A stretch of DNA of 64,000 nucleotides from Biomphalaria glabrata. Taxonomy: Eukaryota > Mollusca > Gastropoda > Planorbidae. Both the position numbers and the translations under genes were made by a program. The stretch's first letter is position 1. Each line of letters begins with the position of its first letter. Shown here piece after piece: positions 21,601 to 33,459 of this stretch. The notes below the pieces were generated by a model. It did no database searches and was not told the DNA's origin. It saw only the letters and a program-made list of their open reading frames with translations. The stretch is taken from NCBI RefSeq assembly GCF_947242115.1, contig NC_074716.1, positions 3,367,001 through 3,431,000 on the forward strand, in the 5' to 3' direction.

Positions 21601-23984
21601 ATCCCCACTGAGGAAGATACCGGTGGAACTTAATGACAAAAACAGATACAAGAAATAATAGACAGTGTACAAAATAGTTCCAAAAATCCCTGCCATCAAT
21701 ACATGACTAAAGACAGCAAAGATTTTTTTCTTCTTTCCTTTTGGATATACATGTCTCAAAATGTCTTGGAATATTGGGAGACGTGTCTCAAAATATGTCT
21801 ATGTACACATTAGTGCTAGGACTATATTTTATTTCTACAATAAGATACTACAGCTTCAAGAATTTTCTTACAAGTTTTATTATGTTAATATCTTTTTACT
21901 AAGTTTTCTATACAATAAAGATTTTTTTTTCCAATTCCTTTCAGCGAAACATATTCTAAGTCTTTTTTTTTTATAATAAAAGACAATAAAAAAAAGATAA
22001 CTTTAACATTAAACAAGCAAAATACAAAAATGTTTAAAAAAAAAAAAACTTATATTAAGTGTATCTATTAGTTTGGATCAGTCATGTAATTAAATTTGTA
22101 ATAAGCCTCAGACGACAATCTATAAAGGGGACTAAATCAGCTTATTCCACCACTTAAGTACTATTTCTTTCTCTTTTTGAGATACCAAACAAAGTAATTT
22201 ATTACAAATAGTTAATTAACTAATTGGTTAATTTTTTTTATTGAGTCTATTGTTGTCAGGTTAAAGAAATAATTGTGCGAAATTTAAGTTTAATCCATGA
22301 TTGGGCGTAGGAGAAATAATGAGTACAAACTTTTACCAGACAGACAGAGAGAGTTGATATAAGCTTTGTAAAAAGAATCTCAGCTATGGTTAAGGGTCTA
22401 GCTTTGGACACTACTCCAGTCATATGGCATTATGGAAACCATACAATCTTTACAAATTAAGGCTAGGCTGCTATTTAGTTTCAAATGTACAACAGACCAC
22501 CATGTCTCAAGTCTTTACTAACGAACTGAATTAAATGTAGTTTTTATATAATGATGTGCCAGCATTGCATAGGATAATAAAAACAGAAACATCGGCTCAC
22601 CGTAATTTCTTGTTGATGGCATAGGATTTGTTGTCGCTGATGATCTACTACTTAATATTGGAAAATCTGACAAATCTATCGCAGGATGTGAATCAACTAA
22701 AAATAGAAAGACGAATTTTATCACACTTACAAAAAAATATTTGAAGAGAATAAAGCTGTACTTTATAGTCCTTATTTTGTTTTTGTCCTAATCTTTCAAC
22801 TTACGAGGTCTGCTGCCACCAAAACCATAACTAGATGCAAAATTCTGCATGGGCCCTGCACTGAAACAAAGAATAAATTAATAATGAAAGCATCTATAAA
22901 TTGACACCCCCCAAGAAGCATCACGTGGAAAACAGCCATACGTTCACTGCAATGTCAAGGTCATGTACTCACTTAAATGCTCTTTTCTGTAAGCTGGCCA
23001 AACTGGCTTGATTGGTCTGGGCTTGGGCACCGAGAACACTTCGTGGACCTATAGCGGCTAAACTATTTGGGGAGTGTTGCTGCTGCTGGGACTGCTGTTG
23101 AAGACCCATTGAGAAGCCAGGGTTCATACTGGTGGGCGTTATGTGACCAGCAGTGGTTCCACTTCTGAAATGATTTCCCCCTATAGCCCGTTGAGGTAAA
23201 GGTAATGTTCCTGAGAAATAATAGATAAACATATAGCATAACATCGTTGAAAGAAAGAAAGAAACTATAAATTATTACTATAGTAAACTTGAATTCATGT
23301 TTGACATAAACTTTCATTGTTCTTTCTAAGGGAGGTCAAAGTGTGCTAAAAAAAAAAAATAACCAACACTGGCAGTGCAGAATAGCTGAGAATAACATCA
23401 GCTAATTTTCCATGCACCTTGCTGCAACAGAGCTTACAACCCACGAGAAAAAAAGTTGGCTACATCAATAAGAAGATATACACATGCCCAGTGCTTTTTT
23501 TTTGTACAACAAATAGGTGCCAGCACTTAGCGATGGACTGCCTAACTTTTAACTACTTATAAATTAATAATAAACGTTAAAATACAAGAAAAGTAATAAT
23601 TTTTTCCCCACATTAAGGTGCCGGTACGCAGTACCGGTGCGTACAGTCACAAAAATAAAAAAAAGCACTGCACAAGGATACATGTCTGATGTAATTATCT
23701 TCTTTTTTTTTAAAGGAGAGCTTCTTTTTGTAATTTATAAGATCAGAGACTCTACACACACTAACCTTGACCATAAAAATTTGTTCCTGCAGTGAAGCCT
23801 GCTATCTGTGATGGAGACTGAGACGCCATCATCTGTCGACACAATTGTCATAGATTACACGTTGTTTTTTTAAAATAATGATTTGCAATAGAATTGCAAT
23901 ATTTTAAACTTCAGAATTAAACTTACCCCTGAAGATAAATCTTTGTCGTGTCGAAACATAATGAGGGGAGCGGTTACAGGAACC
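15643..23984 (-). CDS. CNOT2: CCR4-NOT transcription complex subunit 2, 13 exons seen, 5' end incomplete
   Basis: Exons in coding order: 23927-23984, 23766-23832, 22973-23210, 22805-22860, 22601-22696, 21521-21628, 20088-20119, 19737-19839, 18556-18712, 18259-18320, 17776-17825, 16560-16660, 15643-15841; phases agree throughout. About 440 aa are visible against 540 in human. The C-terminal NOT box is complete: LGLNLNSPENLY, PFAETACRPQDIDYHVP, DLLFYLFYMNGGDVLQL, DWRYHKEERVWLTRAP and EFHLEYEKLEERP. Upstream are a Q-rich low-complexity segment (23.05-23.1 kb) and the conserved DLSDFP and EEFPALPG motifs. In the family, CNOT2 pairs with CNOT3 through the NOT box on the CNOT1 scaffold and supports mRNA deadenylation. 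The first exon listed starts after an AG acceptor, so translation may begin at the internal Met at 23960-23958 or in an undetected exon upstream. The intron between 20119 and 21521 carries a 1-kb minisatellite. Confidence 0.94.
16190..16345 (-). mobile_element. SINE-2 (tRNA-derived)
   Basis: Reverse copy: GATGTTCCTTCAGATTTTGA at the 3' end and GGGTTCGAACCC (B box) with CACACGACCACGCAGG at the tRNA-like head. In the CNOT2 intron before the last exon. Confidence 0.75.
16942..17167 (+). mobile_element. SINE-1 (tRNA-derived)
   Basis: Diverged copy: GCACTTGGCTTTCGAACTGA, GGTGAAGACTGGG, then GCATCATCTGCCCC-like end and AAAAGGGGTACTT. In a CNOT2 intron, antisense to the gene. Confidence 0.75.
17215..17450 (-). 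mobile_element. SINE-3 (tRNA-like head), with internal poly-G
   Basis: Read on the - strand: GGTCGAGAGGCCAAGTGC, GGCTACCTAGAAGG, GAGGTTCCACACCC, GAGTTGTGTTTACTGAGCGC and the end GCTCTGAGCCATGC. A 16-bp G-run (17287-17302) lies inside. Relatives are at 34190-34395 (+) and 45110-45305 (-). Confidence 0.6.
20403..21415 (+). repeat. 33-bp minisatellite with 304-bp higher-order repeat, in CNOT2 intron
   Basis: About 30 units of AAATGTATGTGTTGTCTACC + TAACTAAACATAG. Within the array a variant with an extra GGTAAAT (7 bp) recurs exactly every 304 bp (starting near 20602, 20906 and 21210), with the same order of variant units in between: 9 x 33 + 7 bp. The third block is cut short. The early units carry CACAG in place of CATAG. 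Confidence 0.97.
22062..22376 (+). mobile_element. Dispersed repeat of unknown class (family R4)
   Basis: Best copy of a repeat seen five times: GGATCAGTCATGTAATTAAA at the left, AAAGGGGACTAAATCAGC and GTTAATTAACTAATTGGTTA in the middle, TTTTACCAGACAGACAGAGA and GTTGATATAAGCTTTGTAAA at the right. It has no inverted ends, no tRNA-like head and no coding sequence that I can see. Confidence 0.7.
23675..23755 (+). mobile_element. LINE 3' tail, family A, short
   Basis: Only the terminal block is present (ATGTCTGATGTAATTATCTTCT, with the T-run, to TATAAGATCAGAG). In a CNOT2 intron. Confidence 0.45.
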
Positions 23985-23999
23985 CTGAAAATACAGACA

Positions 24000-26900
24000 T
24001 GTTTTTTAACCAATTATGTATTAAATTACTGTTAATTTACAACTGTACTTAGAAACTGTTTTGCCAGATGCAAGTAGGAAATAAAAAGCATATAAATAGC
24101 CGCAACATCTAGTAGAGCCTAACAACTTGATTTCAATATTTTATTTCAAGTAAACTTTTACTTGCTGACACCAAGAGCAATGATTTTAAAACATTTCACA
24201 GAACCTCACTTATCTTATATTATAAATTATTATTCCAATGTTTAATGCAGAAATTATGACACAGTCTGTGTTTCATTTCTTTATATAAATATATATAAAA
24301 AAGTATTGACTTGGACAAACTTTGGGTAAATATTTCTATATTTAATTTCCAACCCTGGATTTTGTTATCTATATCGCAGCTCAGAATGATTTTTTCTACC
24401 TTGCTTTTCATATATATATATATACTAAATGAGACTATTACATACTTGGTAATTTGGCTTCTTTTTTTTTTTTTATGAAATAATAATGTAAGATTTATGT
24501 TTCTGCCCTTACTTTGCAATTAAATCATTGAATACAACTTGTCAACTTTCAGATGTAACCATCAAATGTAGTGCTTAGCCTGTTTATCATATGTAACATC
24601 TTTAATTGGATAAATCAATCCTTATCAGAGTTATCCTGTTTCCCCACACTTTTCACTATGTGACTAGATCTACGCTAGTTACTTTACTTAAAAGCTAAAC
24701 GTAACATGACTGTCTCAACTAATTATCTAGATCTATTCTAAGTAAGACTAGATTTAAATTTATCATAGATAAAGTGATAATCAATATAAAGACTTAACTG
24801 AATATAGTCACATTATACTGTGACTATAGTGTACATAATGTGTAAGTATCAACATAAGTATTAACTAAGACTAAGTCAGTATTAACTAAGACTAAGTCAA
24901 GTGACTCAAGTATAAGTATCATAGTAGGAGTATCATACTAGAATTTACTAGATCTAATCATAGTCATGACATATAGTCATTTCCAACTAATGAACAGGTT
25001 AAAAAACTGCAAACATCTATAAACTCATCATCCATTTGTCAATAAAAATTGATATATATATTTATATTATGTTGTTTTGTTTCGCTACAAATAGTTACAA
25101 TAAAATATGATGTCAAAGAGGGTCAGGTTAATGAGGTCAAGTGCTGAAATTAACAAACAACATTCCTTACTTTGTAACTAACAAACACCCTCAGTGCCTT
25201 TTATAGTTATGTATTTAAAAAATGTTATTATCATCAATTTTCTTTTTTTTTTATATCAATTTCTTTTTACACTAACTCAAGACAGACAGGTCATTGTTAC
25301 TTTTTCCACTTTTAATAGCACAAGTTTTACCTATACTAGGCTTTACTGTACTGTATCTTACCTAGATCTACTACTAGTTGAAAAAGAAAAAACAAAAAAA
25401 AAAAACTGCTTGACCCCCTCTTGTCTAGCCCGCTCACTCCATTCAGTCACTGTGTCCAAAATTTGGTGCCTGATCGATCAATAATTGTCCCTCCAGCTAC
25501 TTTTTTTTTCTAATACTACGTTGATGATACCTTGCTAAGTACCTAGCTCAGTAGCTGGTCAATCAAATACATTCAGATTAAGAGAGAGGGGGAGCAGGGT
25601 TGTGTTTGTTAATTGTTTTTTTTTTTTTTGCATATTTGCATATATTTAGTAGCCTATCAATTTAGATTACCTTTGTCTTTTTTACATTTGTATTTGTCTT
25701 TTTTACATTTGTAGCGCATTAGTGATATGTGGCAAAATAGTAAGTAAATAGTGTAAAATAAAATTGTAGCACGTCCTCATGGTCTAACAGCTCAATGGTC
25801 ATTAAAATAGCATTCATTAATGTTATTGATAGTAATAAATGAATATTAGTGAACACCCTCTATTTACACAAAGGCTATGACATGTGTATATATATATGTC
25901 TTTTAGGGCCTCTTTAGAAGAAATTTAAAGTCATGTTTAGCTGATACCTAAATTTTCTATAAAAAAATCTCCGATTGATCGAAGAAAAACCCATGTTTTC
26001 AGAGAAAACAAAACTAAATGTGACTGAACTATAAGGAAATGGAGCATGAACAAAAAACAAAAGATTAGTTTCGTCAATAACTATCAAAATAAAGGGTCAT
26101 TTTAACAAATATTGTGGAGTGTTGTCTAATATTAGTAGATCACTAGAATGACTTGATCTAGATTACTTTCTAGACTATATTTAAATGATTATATTATAAC
26201 TTCTCAGTCTTCAACTTGTGTGTTGTTTTAAATTGTTATCATTTGTTGATCTGCCAGACTCTTGCCAGTTGTCTTACATTACTTAACTTATAATATACAA
26301 TAATTATACACTTATAGATCTAGTAGTACTAGTATATTATATCTAATAGATTATTATAATTAGTACTCTTACAGGCGGCCATTTCGGATATAAAACACAT
26401 TTGTGATCAAAACAATCTCCTGTTCAGGTTTTACAAAACTGAAATTAAGCATGTCCTAAGAAAAGACATTGCTTTATAACTGAGTGTTTTTATGACATTT
26501 TCTTGACTTTATTCTAAAGATAAGAGGTTCCTCTAACGGCTAGTGGGAAAAAAAATAAATTTTCTCTTACTCAGTTACTGTGTCCAAAATATTTTATTCA
26601 GAAAAATTAGAAATTTTCAAATAACAAGGAAAAAAATATAGGTCTCTGTACATCTAAATTTTTTAACCATACACTTAGAAAATTCATTCAGCTTTCCAAT
26701 GATACCAAATTTATTATGATTAAACCAGTCAACATCCCTTTAAAAATTAGCACACTTTTTTTCATGTACTAAAATTTCACTAAGGTCGGGAGGACCTTTT
26801 ATCAATAATACCCGGTACCCGTTTTTTACATTAGTAAAATAAAATGAGTGTACACTAAAACATGTAAAATTGAATGATTCACTTCTTTATACCAATATTA

Positions 26901-28390
26901 TTGATTATTAACATAAAATATAATAAAGATCTGTATGCTTGGGAGTTCTTTTCGACAGTTGATGTCGAGACACAAGAAGCTAACATCTGTAAATCTAGGT
27001 ATCTAAAATATTCTTTCAAATAAATATACTTAAATATATCTAAATCTTAAATCTGAAGATTCTTTTTCTAATATAAACTATTGTTCTATAACCAGATAGA
27101 TCTAGATCAATTTAAAAGCTTATTTTTATTGTGTTGAAAACTTGACAACCAGAAGCATTTTTCTTTTTATAGACTATTTAAAGAAAATTAGAAAAATTTT
27201 AGTTTTTCGTAATTTACTAAATGATATTTTAAATTTTTAATTTCATTTTGATTTGCCACTTATAAATTAAAATTCCTCCTTTGAAACTACACAGTACAAT
27301 TTGATATATGATATATATAATTTTGTATATTTATTCACAATAGTTTTTGAAATATTTTCTCATAAAAAAAAATTGGCTTCACTTTTTTTTTATTTCTCTA
27401 TATAAAGTCCATGACTCAGGATGTCAGGACGCTTCGGACAAACTTAAAATCAAAATAACTTTTGAACCAATAAATTTGGAAAGCATTTTTCATCCTCTTT
27501 CATTCTATTAGTAACTTACACATTCGTTGGTATAGGATCAATTTAAATTTTTCGGTGCAACTACCTAACTATTCTATAGATCTATATTCTATATACTAGA
27601 TCTAGACCTACTATTATTAACTATAACTATTATTAGTATTATATATTAACTATACTAGTCAACTCTACTGTCTGTGGACTCTTTTGACTCTAGTCACTGT
27701 AGTGTAGAGTTACTAACTAGAGTGTAGCCAGTGTAGACTGTAGTCCTTAAGTCTGTAGCTGTAGTCTTGAGTGTAGACACTGTTACTGTAGACACTGTAA
27801 GACAGTGTAGTTTGAGTGTAGGTAGTGTAGTAGACTAGTAGTGTAGTTAGACTTTCTAAGTCTTAGTCTGAACTCTAAGTAAGTTTATAATTTATATTTA
27901 TATCCTTATAATCCTAGTCCTAGATCTAGGACTATACGATTCAAGATCTAATACTGAATCAATAATGTGTTGCAATAACCCAGAACGTTTGAGATACATT
28001 GGACAGACAAGTATACAAGAAATTTAGATTAGTAGATGTAACAAAATAAAATAAACACAAGATCTCTAGAATCTAGAGTCTAGTATTGGTAAATTTACCC
28101 TTTCTAAAAGTAGTAACTCAACTCGGAACCGGAACCAGCAGTGTTGCCACTCAAGTTTTTTTTTAGAAAAACCCAACACTAATTCCCCAAAAAATATTAG
28201 ATCTAGCTCATTTGAGTTTTGTAAACAAAGTGTTACAGAGCGGTTATCTAGAGCTCTCTTTGGAATAAATATCTAGTGAGTTGAATTTACACAAGCATAA
28301 AAGATAAAAGCCCACTTTTTTAATCTTCAGTAATAGATCTATCTTTTAATTGAGCCCCCCCCCCCCAAAAAAAAAAAAGATTAGTTCATC
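24000..28390. other. AT-rich region upstream of CNOT2; probable promoter and 5' exon not resolved
   Basis: No further CNOT2 coding exon could be recognised. TCTAGA-rich filler occurs at 24.66-24.97, 26.13-26.34 and 27.54-28.09 kb. A locally GC-richer stretch at 28.11-28.15 kb (AACTCGGAACCGGAACCAGC) would suit a first exon or promoter, but that is only positional reasoning. Confidence 0.4.
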
Positions 28391-28399
28391 TAGGATCCA

Positions 28400-28566
28400 A
28401 ATCTCAGGTGGCTGCATGGTCATGTGGACTGAGCGCTGGACTGTCATTCGTACACGATGGTCTCAGGCTCGTACCCTGCCCGCTGCCCCCCCCCCTCTCC
28501 CCGCTTCCCCGTCGTCATTATCTTCAACTCTGAAGGAGCATCCGAACCATGTAAAACATTTCACAA
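28400..28566 (+). mobile_element. SINE-2 (tRNA-derived)
   Basis: Direct copy: GGCTGCATGGTCATGTGG, GGACTGTCATTCGTACACGA, CTCGTACCCTGCCCGCTGCC, then CTTCAACTCTGAAGGAGCAT and CATGTAAAACATTT. Preceded by a C-run and an A-run at 28.35-28.38 kb. Confidence 0.8.
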
Positions 28567-29129
28567 ACATCTCCAAATTCGATTGCATGATTATTTTGCA
28601 GATTATAAAATTAGCGTGTAACGGCTCGTTCTTTTCATCTGAATATTTATAATAAGCCTATTTTCTTTCACAAACATTCATCAGTTGTTAAACAATAGGC
28701 CTACATAGTCTAAAAGAAAAATTACTATTAATATTATATTTAAGGAAAGCAGTTAATCAAAAACAAAAATAATTCTTTTGTTCATTTTTATAAACAACTA
28801 TATACAAAAGTGAAATGAAAAGAAAAAAGATAAGTAACTTTTTTTTTTTACTGATGGCCTGTGCTTGTTTTTCTTTGAACAAGTTATAAACAATTAACCA
28901 AAAATGTTTATTATATGTTTTAAATTTGGTAACGCAAATAGTTGCTATTCTGATAATCATTCACATTTAAAAAATCAAGAATTCATGATTGGTCTACATT
29001 TTCTACATATCACGTGTCACATTACTCCTATCAGTAATAAATTACATTTCAAATGTTTTCGAATGAATTAATGTAGTAATTCACATGACCCATTTCACAT
29101 TTAGTTATGACTTACATATATTTTCCACA

Positions 29130-29285
29130 TTTAATGCTGACAAAGCCGACGGGTGTGTCTTAAGTTGTATGTTCGTAGTCTGCGCCTGTCTTCGGCAAGG
29201 GGTCTTCTATCAGTCTTCAATGTGTGTCCCACGACCTTCATGAAAGCTCTCCGGCTGTCTCCTTCGGAGGCCAGCTGCTTTTTTA
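29130..29285 (-). mobile_element. LINE C-terminal fragment, family B
   Basis: The - strand reads KQLASEGDSRRAFMKVVGHT...DRRPLAEDRRRLR, similar to the family B C-terminus found at 33.5 and 58.2 kb. Short and isolated. Confidence 0.5.
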
Positions 29286-29559
29286 TTTGCAAGTGATAGT
29301 AAAAATGACGACTGATTCTATTATTATTAGGTCATTTGCATAATATATAGAAAATATAAACAACACAAGATGCAGACATTTTACAAAGAGAATTAGACGA
29401 AGTACAGAAATAGTAATCAAATTAGAGCATGTCTTTCCACCAAGAAAAATGTTAGTTATTAGGAGTAACAAAACAAAAAAAAAACAACTAAAACAAATAA
29501 ATTCCACTTATCTTATTCATGGTAATTTAAACCAGTTACGTAGGCCTACATACTAAATA

Positions 29560-30226
29560 CGCAAAATACCTAGGTGTTATAATAAATGAATAACTGTCAC
29601 GGAATCCCCATATTGATAAAACTATTAAAAAATCAAACAAAGCAATGATTAGAGTTTAATAAAAGACATCTCTACAAATCAAATATGTACATTCAACTAA
29701 ATTGTTATTTAACCTTGGTTAGGCGATTAATAGAATATGCTTCCTCTGTTGTGGGACCCCTCAAGAAAACATTAACAGACACAAAATAGAGAAGTGAGAT
29801 TCACAACAAACGAATTTGATTAGAGTAATACCTTTAGTAAAAATCTCTAAATTTATAATAGATTCCCATCAGGATAGAAAACTCAAAAGTAAATTTAGTA
29901 GCAATCATATAGGGCCTATAAAACACTGAACCATAATCTTCAAATACACAAAAAAAACTAATAAAATACTCAGAAAGACACAAAGATAAAGGCACATTCC
30001 TCGTTTCATATGCTAGGACAAATGTATACAAATGCTCCTTCTTCCCTAGTGCTATATTAGAGCATGGAATGGGTTGCCTGGGTCAGCAAGGAAAACCAAT
30101 GATTTGGTGGAATTTAAATCATTGATTAACATTCATGGCTAGATTGACCTAGGAACACGTACGCGTACCGTAGGACGTAATCATCTAATTTTTTGAAGTA
30201 ACGTCTGTATAAGATTATTTTATATA
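29560..30226 (+). mobile_element. LINE 3' part, family A, longest copy here
   Basis: Decayed coding remnants in order: AINRICFLCCGTPQENIN, IRVIPLVKISKF, LIKYSERHKDKGTFLV-like, PYARTNSYKCSFFPSA-like, IRAWNGLPGSARKTNDLVEF and the terminal GTAATCATCTAAT/TGAAGTAACGTCTG block. Ends directly against a family B fragment at 30229. Confidence 0.8.
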
Positions 30227-30227
30227 C

Positions 30228-30850
30228 GCTGCCGAGGACAGACGTGGACGGCGAAAAGAAAATCTTAATCGACCACCGATGGACAATGGTTTAATGTTAG
30301 CGAAAAGGCCTTGGCTATGTTTTATCACGCTCACATCTGCAATATTTTAAGTTTCAATATCACTGCCTGGTATGGCAATCTGAGCATTAAAAATAAAAAT
30401 AAACTTCATAGAATCCTAAATGCTGCTGGCAGAATCATTGGCAAAAAACAAACCAGATTTGGGCAGTTGTTTGAGACAAACATCTATAAAAAAGCTAACA
30501 AGATCCTCGAAATAAAGAATCACTCTTTGTGTCAGGATTTTGTGATTTTACCATCACAAAAGAGATACAAGACACCGATAGCAAAGACAAACAGACACAA
30601 ACACTCTTTCGTTCCCCAGGCAATCAAATAATTAAATAAGAACAATCTGGTATAAACTTTGTCACATGTAAATTAAGAGTGAGTTTGGTGTGAGTGTACA
30701 TTTTGGTTTCTTATAGTTATAATGTTTTTTTGTTTGGTGTAATGCACAAATTGTAAGACAAATTTCCTTACGGATAATAAAGATTATTATTATTATTATT
30801 ATGCTAGTCCTGGATGTGGCAAAATATCTAGGTCACAGCTGACGCTGCGT
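30228..30850 (+). mobile_element. LINE family B tail split by an inserted LINE family C
   Basis: 30229-30292 decodes as AEDRRGRRKENLNRPPMDNG and 30805-30850 as CPGCGKI.RSQL, two neighbouring parts of the family B C-terminus. Between them lies the family C 3' end at about 30296-30804. The split gives the order of insertion. Confidence 0.75.
30296..30804 (+). mobile_element. LINE 3' end, family C (CR1/L2/Rex-like)
   Basis: An open frame at 30311-30631 encodes FYHAHICNILSFNITAWYGN, LHRILNAAGRIIGKKQTRFG and RHKHSFVPQAIK, matching the C-terminus of fish- and mollusc-type LINEs (NLSVKNKNKL...AGKIIGK...SFVPSAI). It is followed by an untranslated tail with AAATTTCCTTACGGATAATA and an (ATT)n run. 5'-truncated. 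Confidence 0.85.
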
Positions 30851-31508
30851 ACTTATATACGCTCGTGTTTTCGTGGTATATAAAATAATATCGGCAAAAT
30901 GTTCGATACAAATATTTTCTGAGATAAGATTGTGGTTGTTGATAGTTTTAGCTCATATCTTCTGATATTCTTTCTGAAAATATCGAAAGCTGCCTGTTCC
31001 GAGTGGAACATTTCGGGGGCGGATTGTTAATTTTCAAAGCTCTTCGTTATTTGCTCTTTTATTTATTTATTTTGGCAGCATGAAGTTTAAATTAATTAGC
31101 GTCCTTGACATTAATCAATGTATCATGGGAATGCCCATTGGAATTGTATTATTTTTTTATTATATAGGTCATAGTAGTTTAGTTTAAAACTTATTCATAT
31201 AACTATCTCCTTATCTTGTACATGATAGATGTTTCTTTCACGCATTTCTATCTATTGATAGTGTGTCGTGTATTAATGTTAACAACTATTAATAAATGGT
31301 TATTAGTTTCTAGGTCAATTTTAGATCAAGGCTGCAAGGTCTTTGGACGCGTCTAAAAAAAATGGGAGGGGTGAGAGGATGCAAAGTCTGCGCTTCAAGA
31401 TAGTCTAGACTTCGTTAAATTTGTTTACATCAGACATCAAGGCCCTGTGTTTCATGACCAATTTTTTTTAATAAAAAAAAATGATTATTAATATTGAAAA
31501 AAAAAATT

Positions 31509-31581
31509 CGCCCAACGTGGGGCTCGAACCCACGACCCCGAGATTAAGAGTCTCGTGCTCTACCGACTGAGCTAGCCGGGC
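31509..31581 (-). tRNA. tRNA-Lys (CTT)
   Basis: A 73-nt cloverleaf starts at 31581 with GCCCGGCTAGCTCAG and ends in GTTGGGC plus G. The A box (TAGCTCAGTCGGTAGAGC), B box (GGTTCGAGCCC) and anticodon loop CTCTTAA with CTT are intact. The acceptor stem pairs fully with two G-T wobbles. A T-run just downstream on the - strand serves as Pol III terminator. Identical in sequence to the copy at 51.05 kb. Confidence 0.97.
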
Positions 31582-31629
31582 ACACATGAATTTAGTCGAG
31601 ACAAAACAAATCATCCCAAGTTCCGGTTT

Positions 31630-31812
31630 GTTTGTTTTACATTTTTAGGATGTTCCTTCAGAGTTGAAGATAGTTTACTTCCTAGTCCAAACCTCCCGCA
31701 GGACGACGGGGGATGGGAGCGGGCAGGGTTTGAACCCTCGACCGTCGATAAATCCGAACGACAGTCCAGCGCACAAACCGCACGACCAGGCAGCCATCCC
31801 GACCAGGCAGCC
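31630..31812 (-). mobile_element. SINE-2 (tRNA-derived)
   Basis: Well-kept reverse copy: GATGTTCCTTCAGAGTTGAA, CAAACCTCCCGCAGGACGAC, GGGTTTGAACCC (B box) and CCGCACGACCAGGCAGCCA (head). The last 13 bp of the head are duplicated at 31797-31811. Confidence 0.9.
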
Positions 31813-32225
31813 GGTACTAAAATGTTCTTTATCATAATTTAAATAAATCTGTTAACGGACAAATCTAGAATGGATTCTAGATTTCCATGATAAATACGCC
31901 ATCTATGTCTAAGGTCTAAATTCTAGATGTAGATTCTATAGAGTTCGATAGTCAATCTTGAAGTTTATAAATATTCTAGAATTTTAGATGTAGCCTTGCC
32001 TATAGGTACACAGAAAAAAAGACTAAAAGTTATAGTAAAAGTGGTTCAATGAAATAATGGCTAAGACGGATTTTAAGAGAAATCGGGTCTCAAAGAAATC
32101 CTTTGCCGAACTGTGAACGGAGTAGTCACCGGAGCGTCGCATGAGGTTTGCGGGGGGAACACGTCTTCCGACAGAATGAATTACGCTTACCAAGCGTTGC
32201 AATGTTGCAATGACATGGACATGGA

Positions 32226-32400
32226 GGAAAACGCAAATATAGTAAGCCCACGTAGGCCTATAACTTGGCGCCACACTTTCATGGAGGACCTCAGAGCAGT
32301 GGACACCAGGTGGGAAGAGGCTTCAGACATTGCCAATGGCATCTTTATGGAGACAGCGTGCCCCCCAATGCATCGAACGGCGCGGGAGGATCTAATTTAA
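32226..32400 (+). mobile_element. LINE C-terminal fragment
   Basis: Encodes RRPITWRHTFMEDLRAVDTR and WEEASDIAN, then a Cys/His region that fits the end of a LINE polymerase (TWRRTFxEDLRA...W..A...A.DR). A short ORF ends at 32400. Too short to place in a clade. Confidence 0.45.
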
Positions 32401-32439
32401 GTCTAAAGTAAGTATATAATAAGTGTTTTGTAAAATGTT

Positions 32440-32585
32440 TTACATGTTTTGGATGTTCCTTCAGAGTTGAAGATAATTAATTCCTAGTCCAAACCTCCCG
32501 CAGGACGACGGGGGTGGAAGCCTCGACCATCGATAAATCTAAACAACAGTCCAGCGCGCAAACAGCACGACCAGGCAGCCATCCA
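32440..32585 (-). mobile_element. SINE-2 (tRNA-derived), internally shortened
   Basis: Reverse copy with the 3' end GGATGTTCCTTCAGAGTTGA and the head GCACGACCAGGCAGCCAT. It lacks about 20 bp around the GGGAGCGGGCAGGGTT segment compared with other copies. Confidence 0.85.
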
Positions 32586-32721
32586 TAATAAGACTCGTCT
32601 TCGAGGATGCAGTAGGCCTATTTCACGTAGGCTAGTTACGCAGTCCTGTGATCTAGATAGATATTCATATTTTGCCCCTTTCATCGCAGACATGTCACAT
32701 AGAATTTTTTTTTTATAGAAT

Positions 32722-32930
32722 AGATAAATTAAGATAACTTTATTGATCCAATCAAATGGAAATTCAGTTTGACTATAATTGACAAATTCAGCGTCACTAC
32801 AGTACAATAACAACATAGATGCACGATATACATGCACATACGAACAACATTCACACACGAAAAGAACACATACACACTCATAACCAGCGCTTATAAATAT
32901 AGACTGTACTTCTCGATGATGACAGAATGT
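32722..32930 (-). mobile_element. LINE 3' untranslated end (family R5)
   Basis: Shares about 190 bp with 62045-62260, including ATCAAATGGAAATTCAGTTT, ACGAACAACATTCACACACG and ACTTCTCGATGA. On the - strand it ends in GATCAATAAAGTTATCTT, a typical LINE 3' end with a tail repeat. Confidence 0.65.
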
Positions 32931-33459
32931 TAATTTTTAATGTTTTCACATAACTGGATCTACGAATTAACTAACAGTTGTGGTAAGTTCGTCTGTCAGG
33001 GCAGTTGTTTACAAACATGTCTCAATCTGTTTGCTCCAGACAACTTTGTAGCTGTAAAACAGAGTCGTCAGACCATGACTGGATGGACTGTACTTCGGGT
33101 TTTGTCGATCTAATATATTGTTGTCTCTTTACGGCTTCTGCTTCATACTTCACTTCAACAGAAGAGACTATTACATTCAGTACCAAACACCGAGTGTTAC
33201 GTGCGCAGCATATGTGTGAATCAAGTGTTACCACGGTGCACAGCATCCACGGTGCACAGCATTGTGTGAATGTGGAATGGTGCGAATGCGTTGAAAGAGA
33301 AAGATCTAAAATGTAGGAATGTATGTAAACGAGGTGATTATTGACATATTATGATTTGTTGGGCCAAGATTAAAGTTCTCTTAAACTACTATTGATGTGT
33401 CTGTTTGAGTGTATGATTAAGAGTTACGTAACAGACATAAAATGAAATAAATAATTTTA

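Noticed and set aside
25194-25484. 96-aa frame upstream of CNOT2
   Set aside because: Phe/Leu/Thr-rich composition of AT-rich DNA, no homology signature, no supporting splice sites.
33005-33316. 103-aa Cys/Ser-rich frame on the + strand
   Set aside because: No start context, splice support, family signature or low-divergence relative; an overlapping frame of similar size exists on the other strand.
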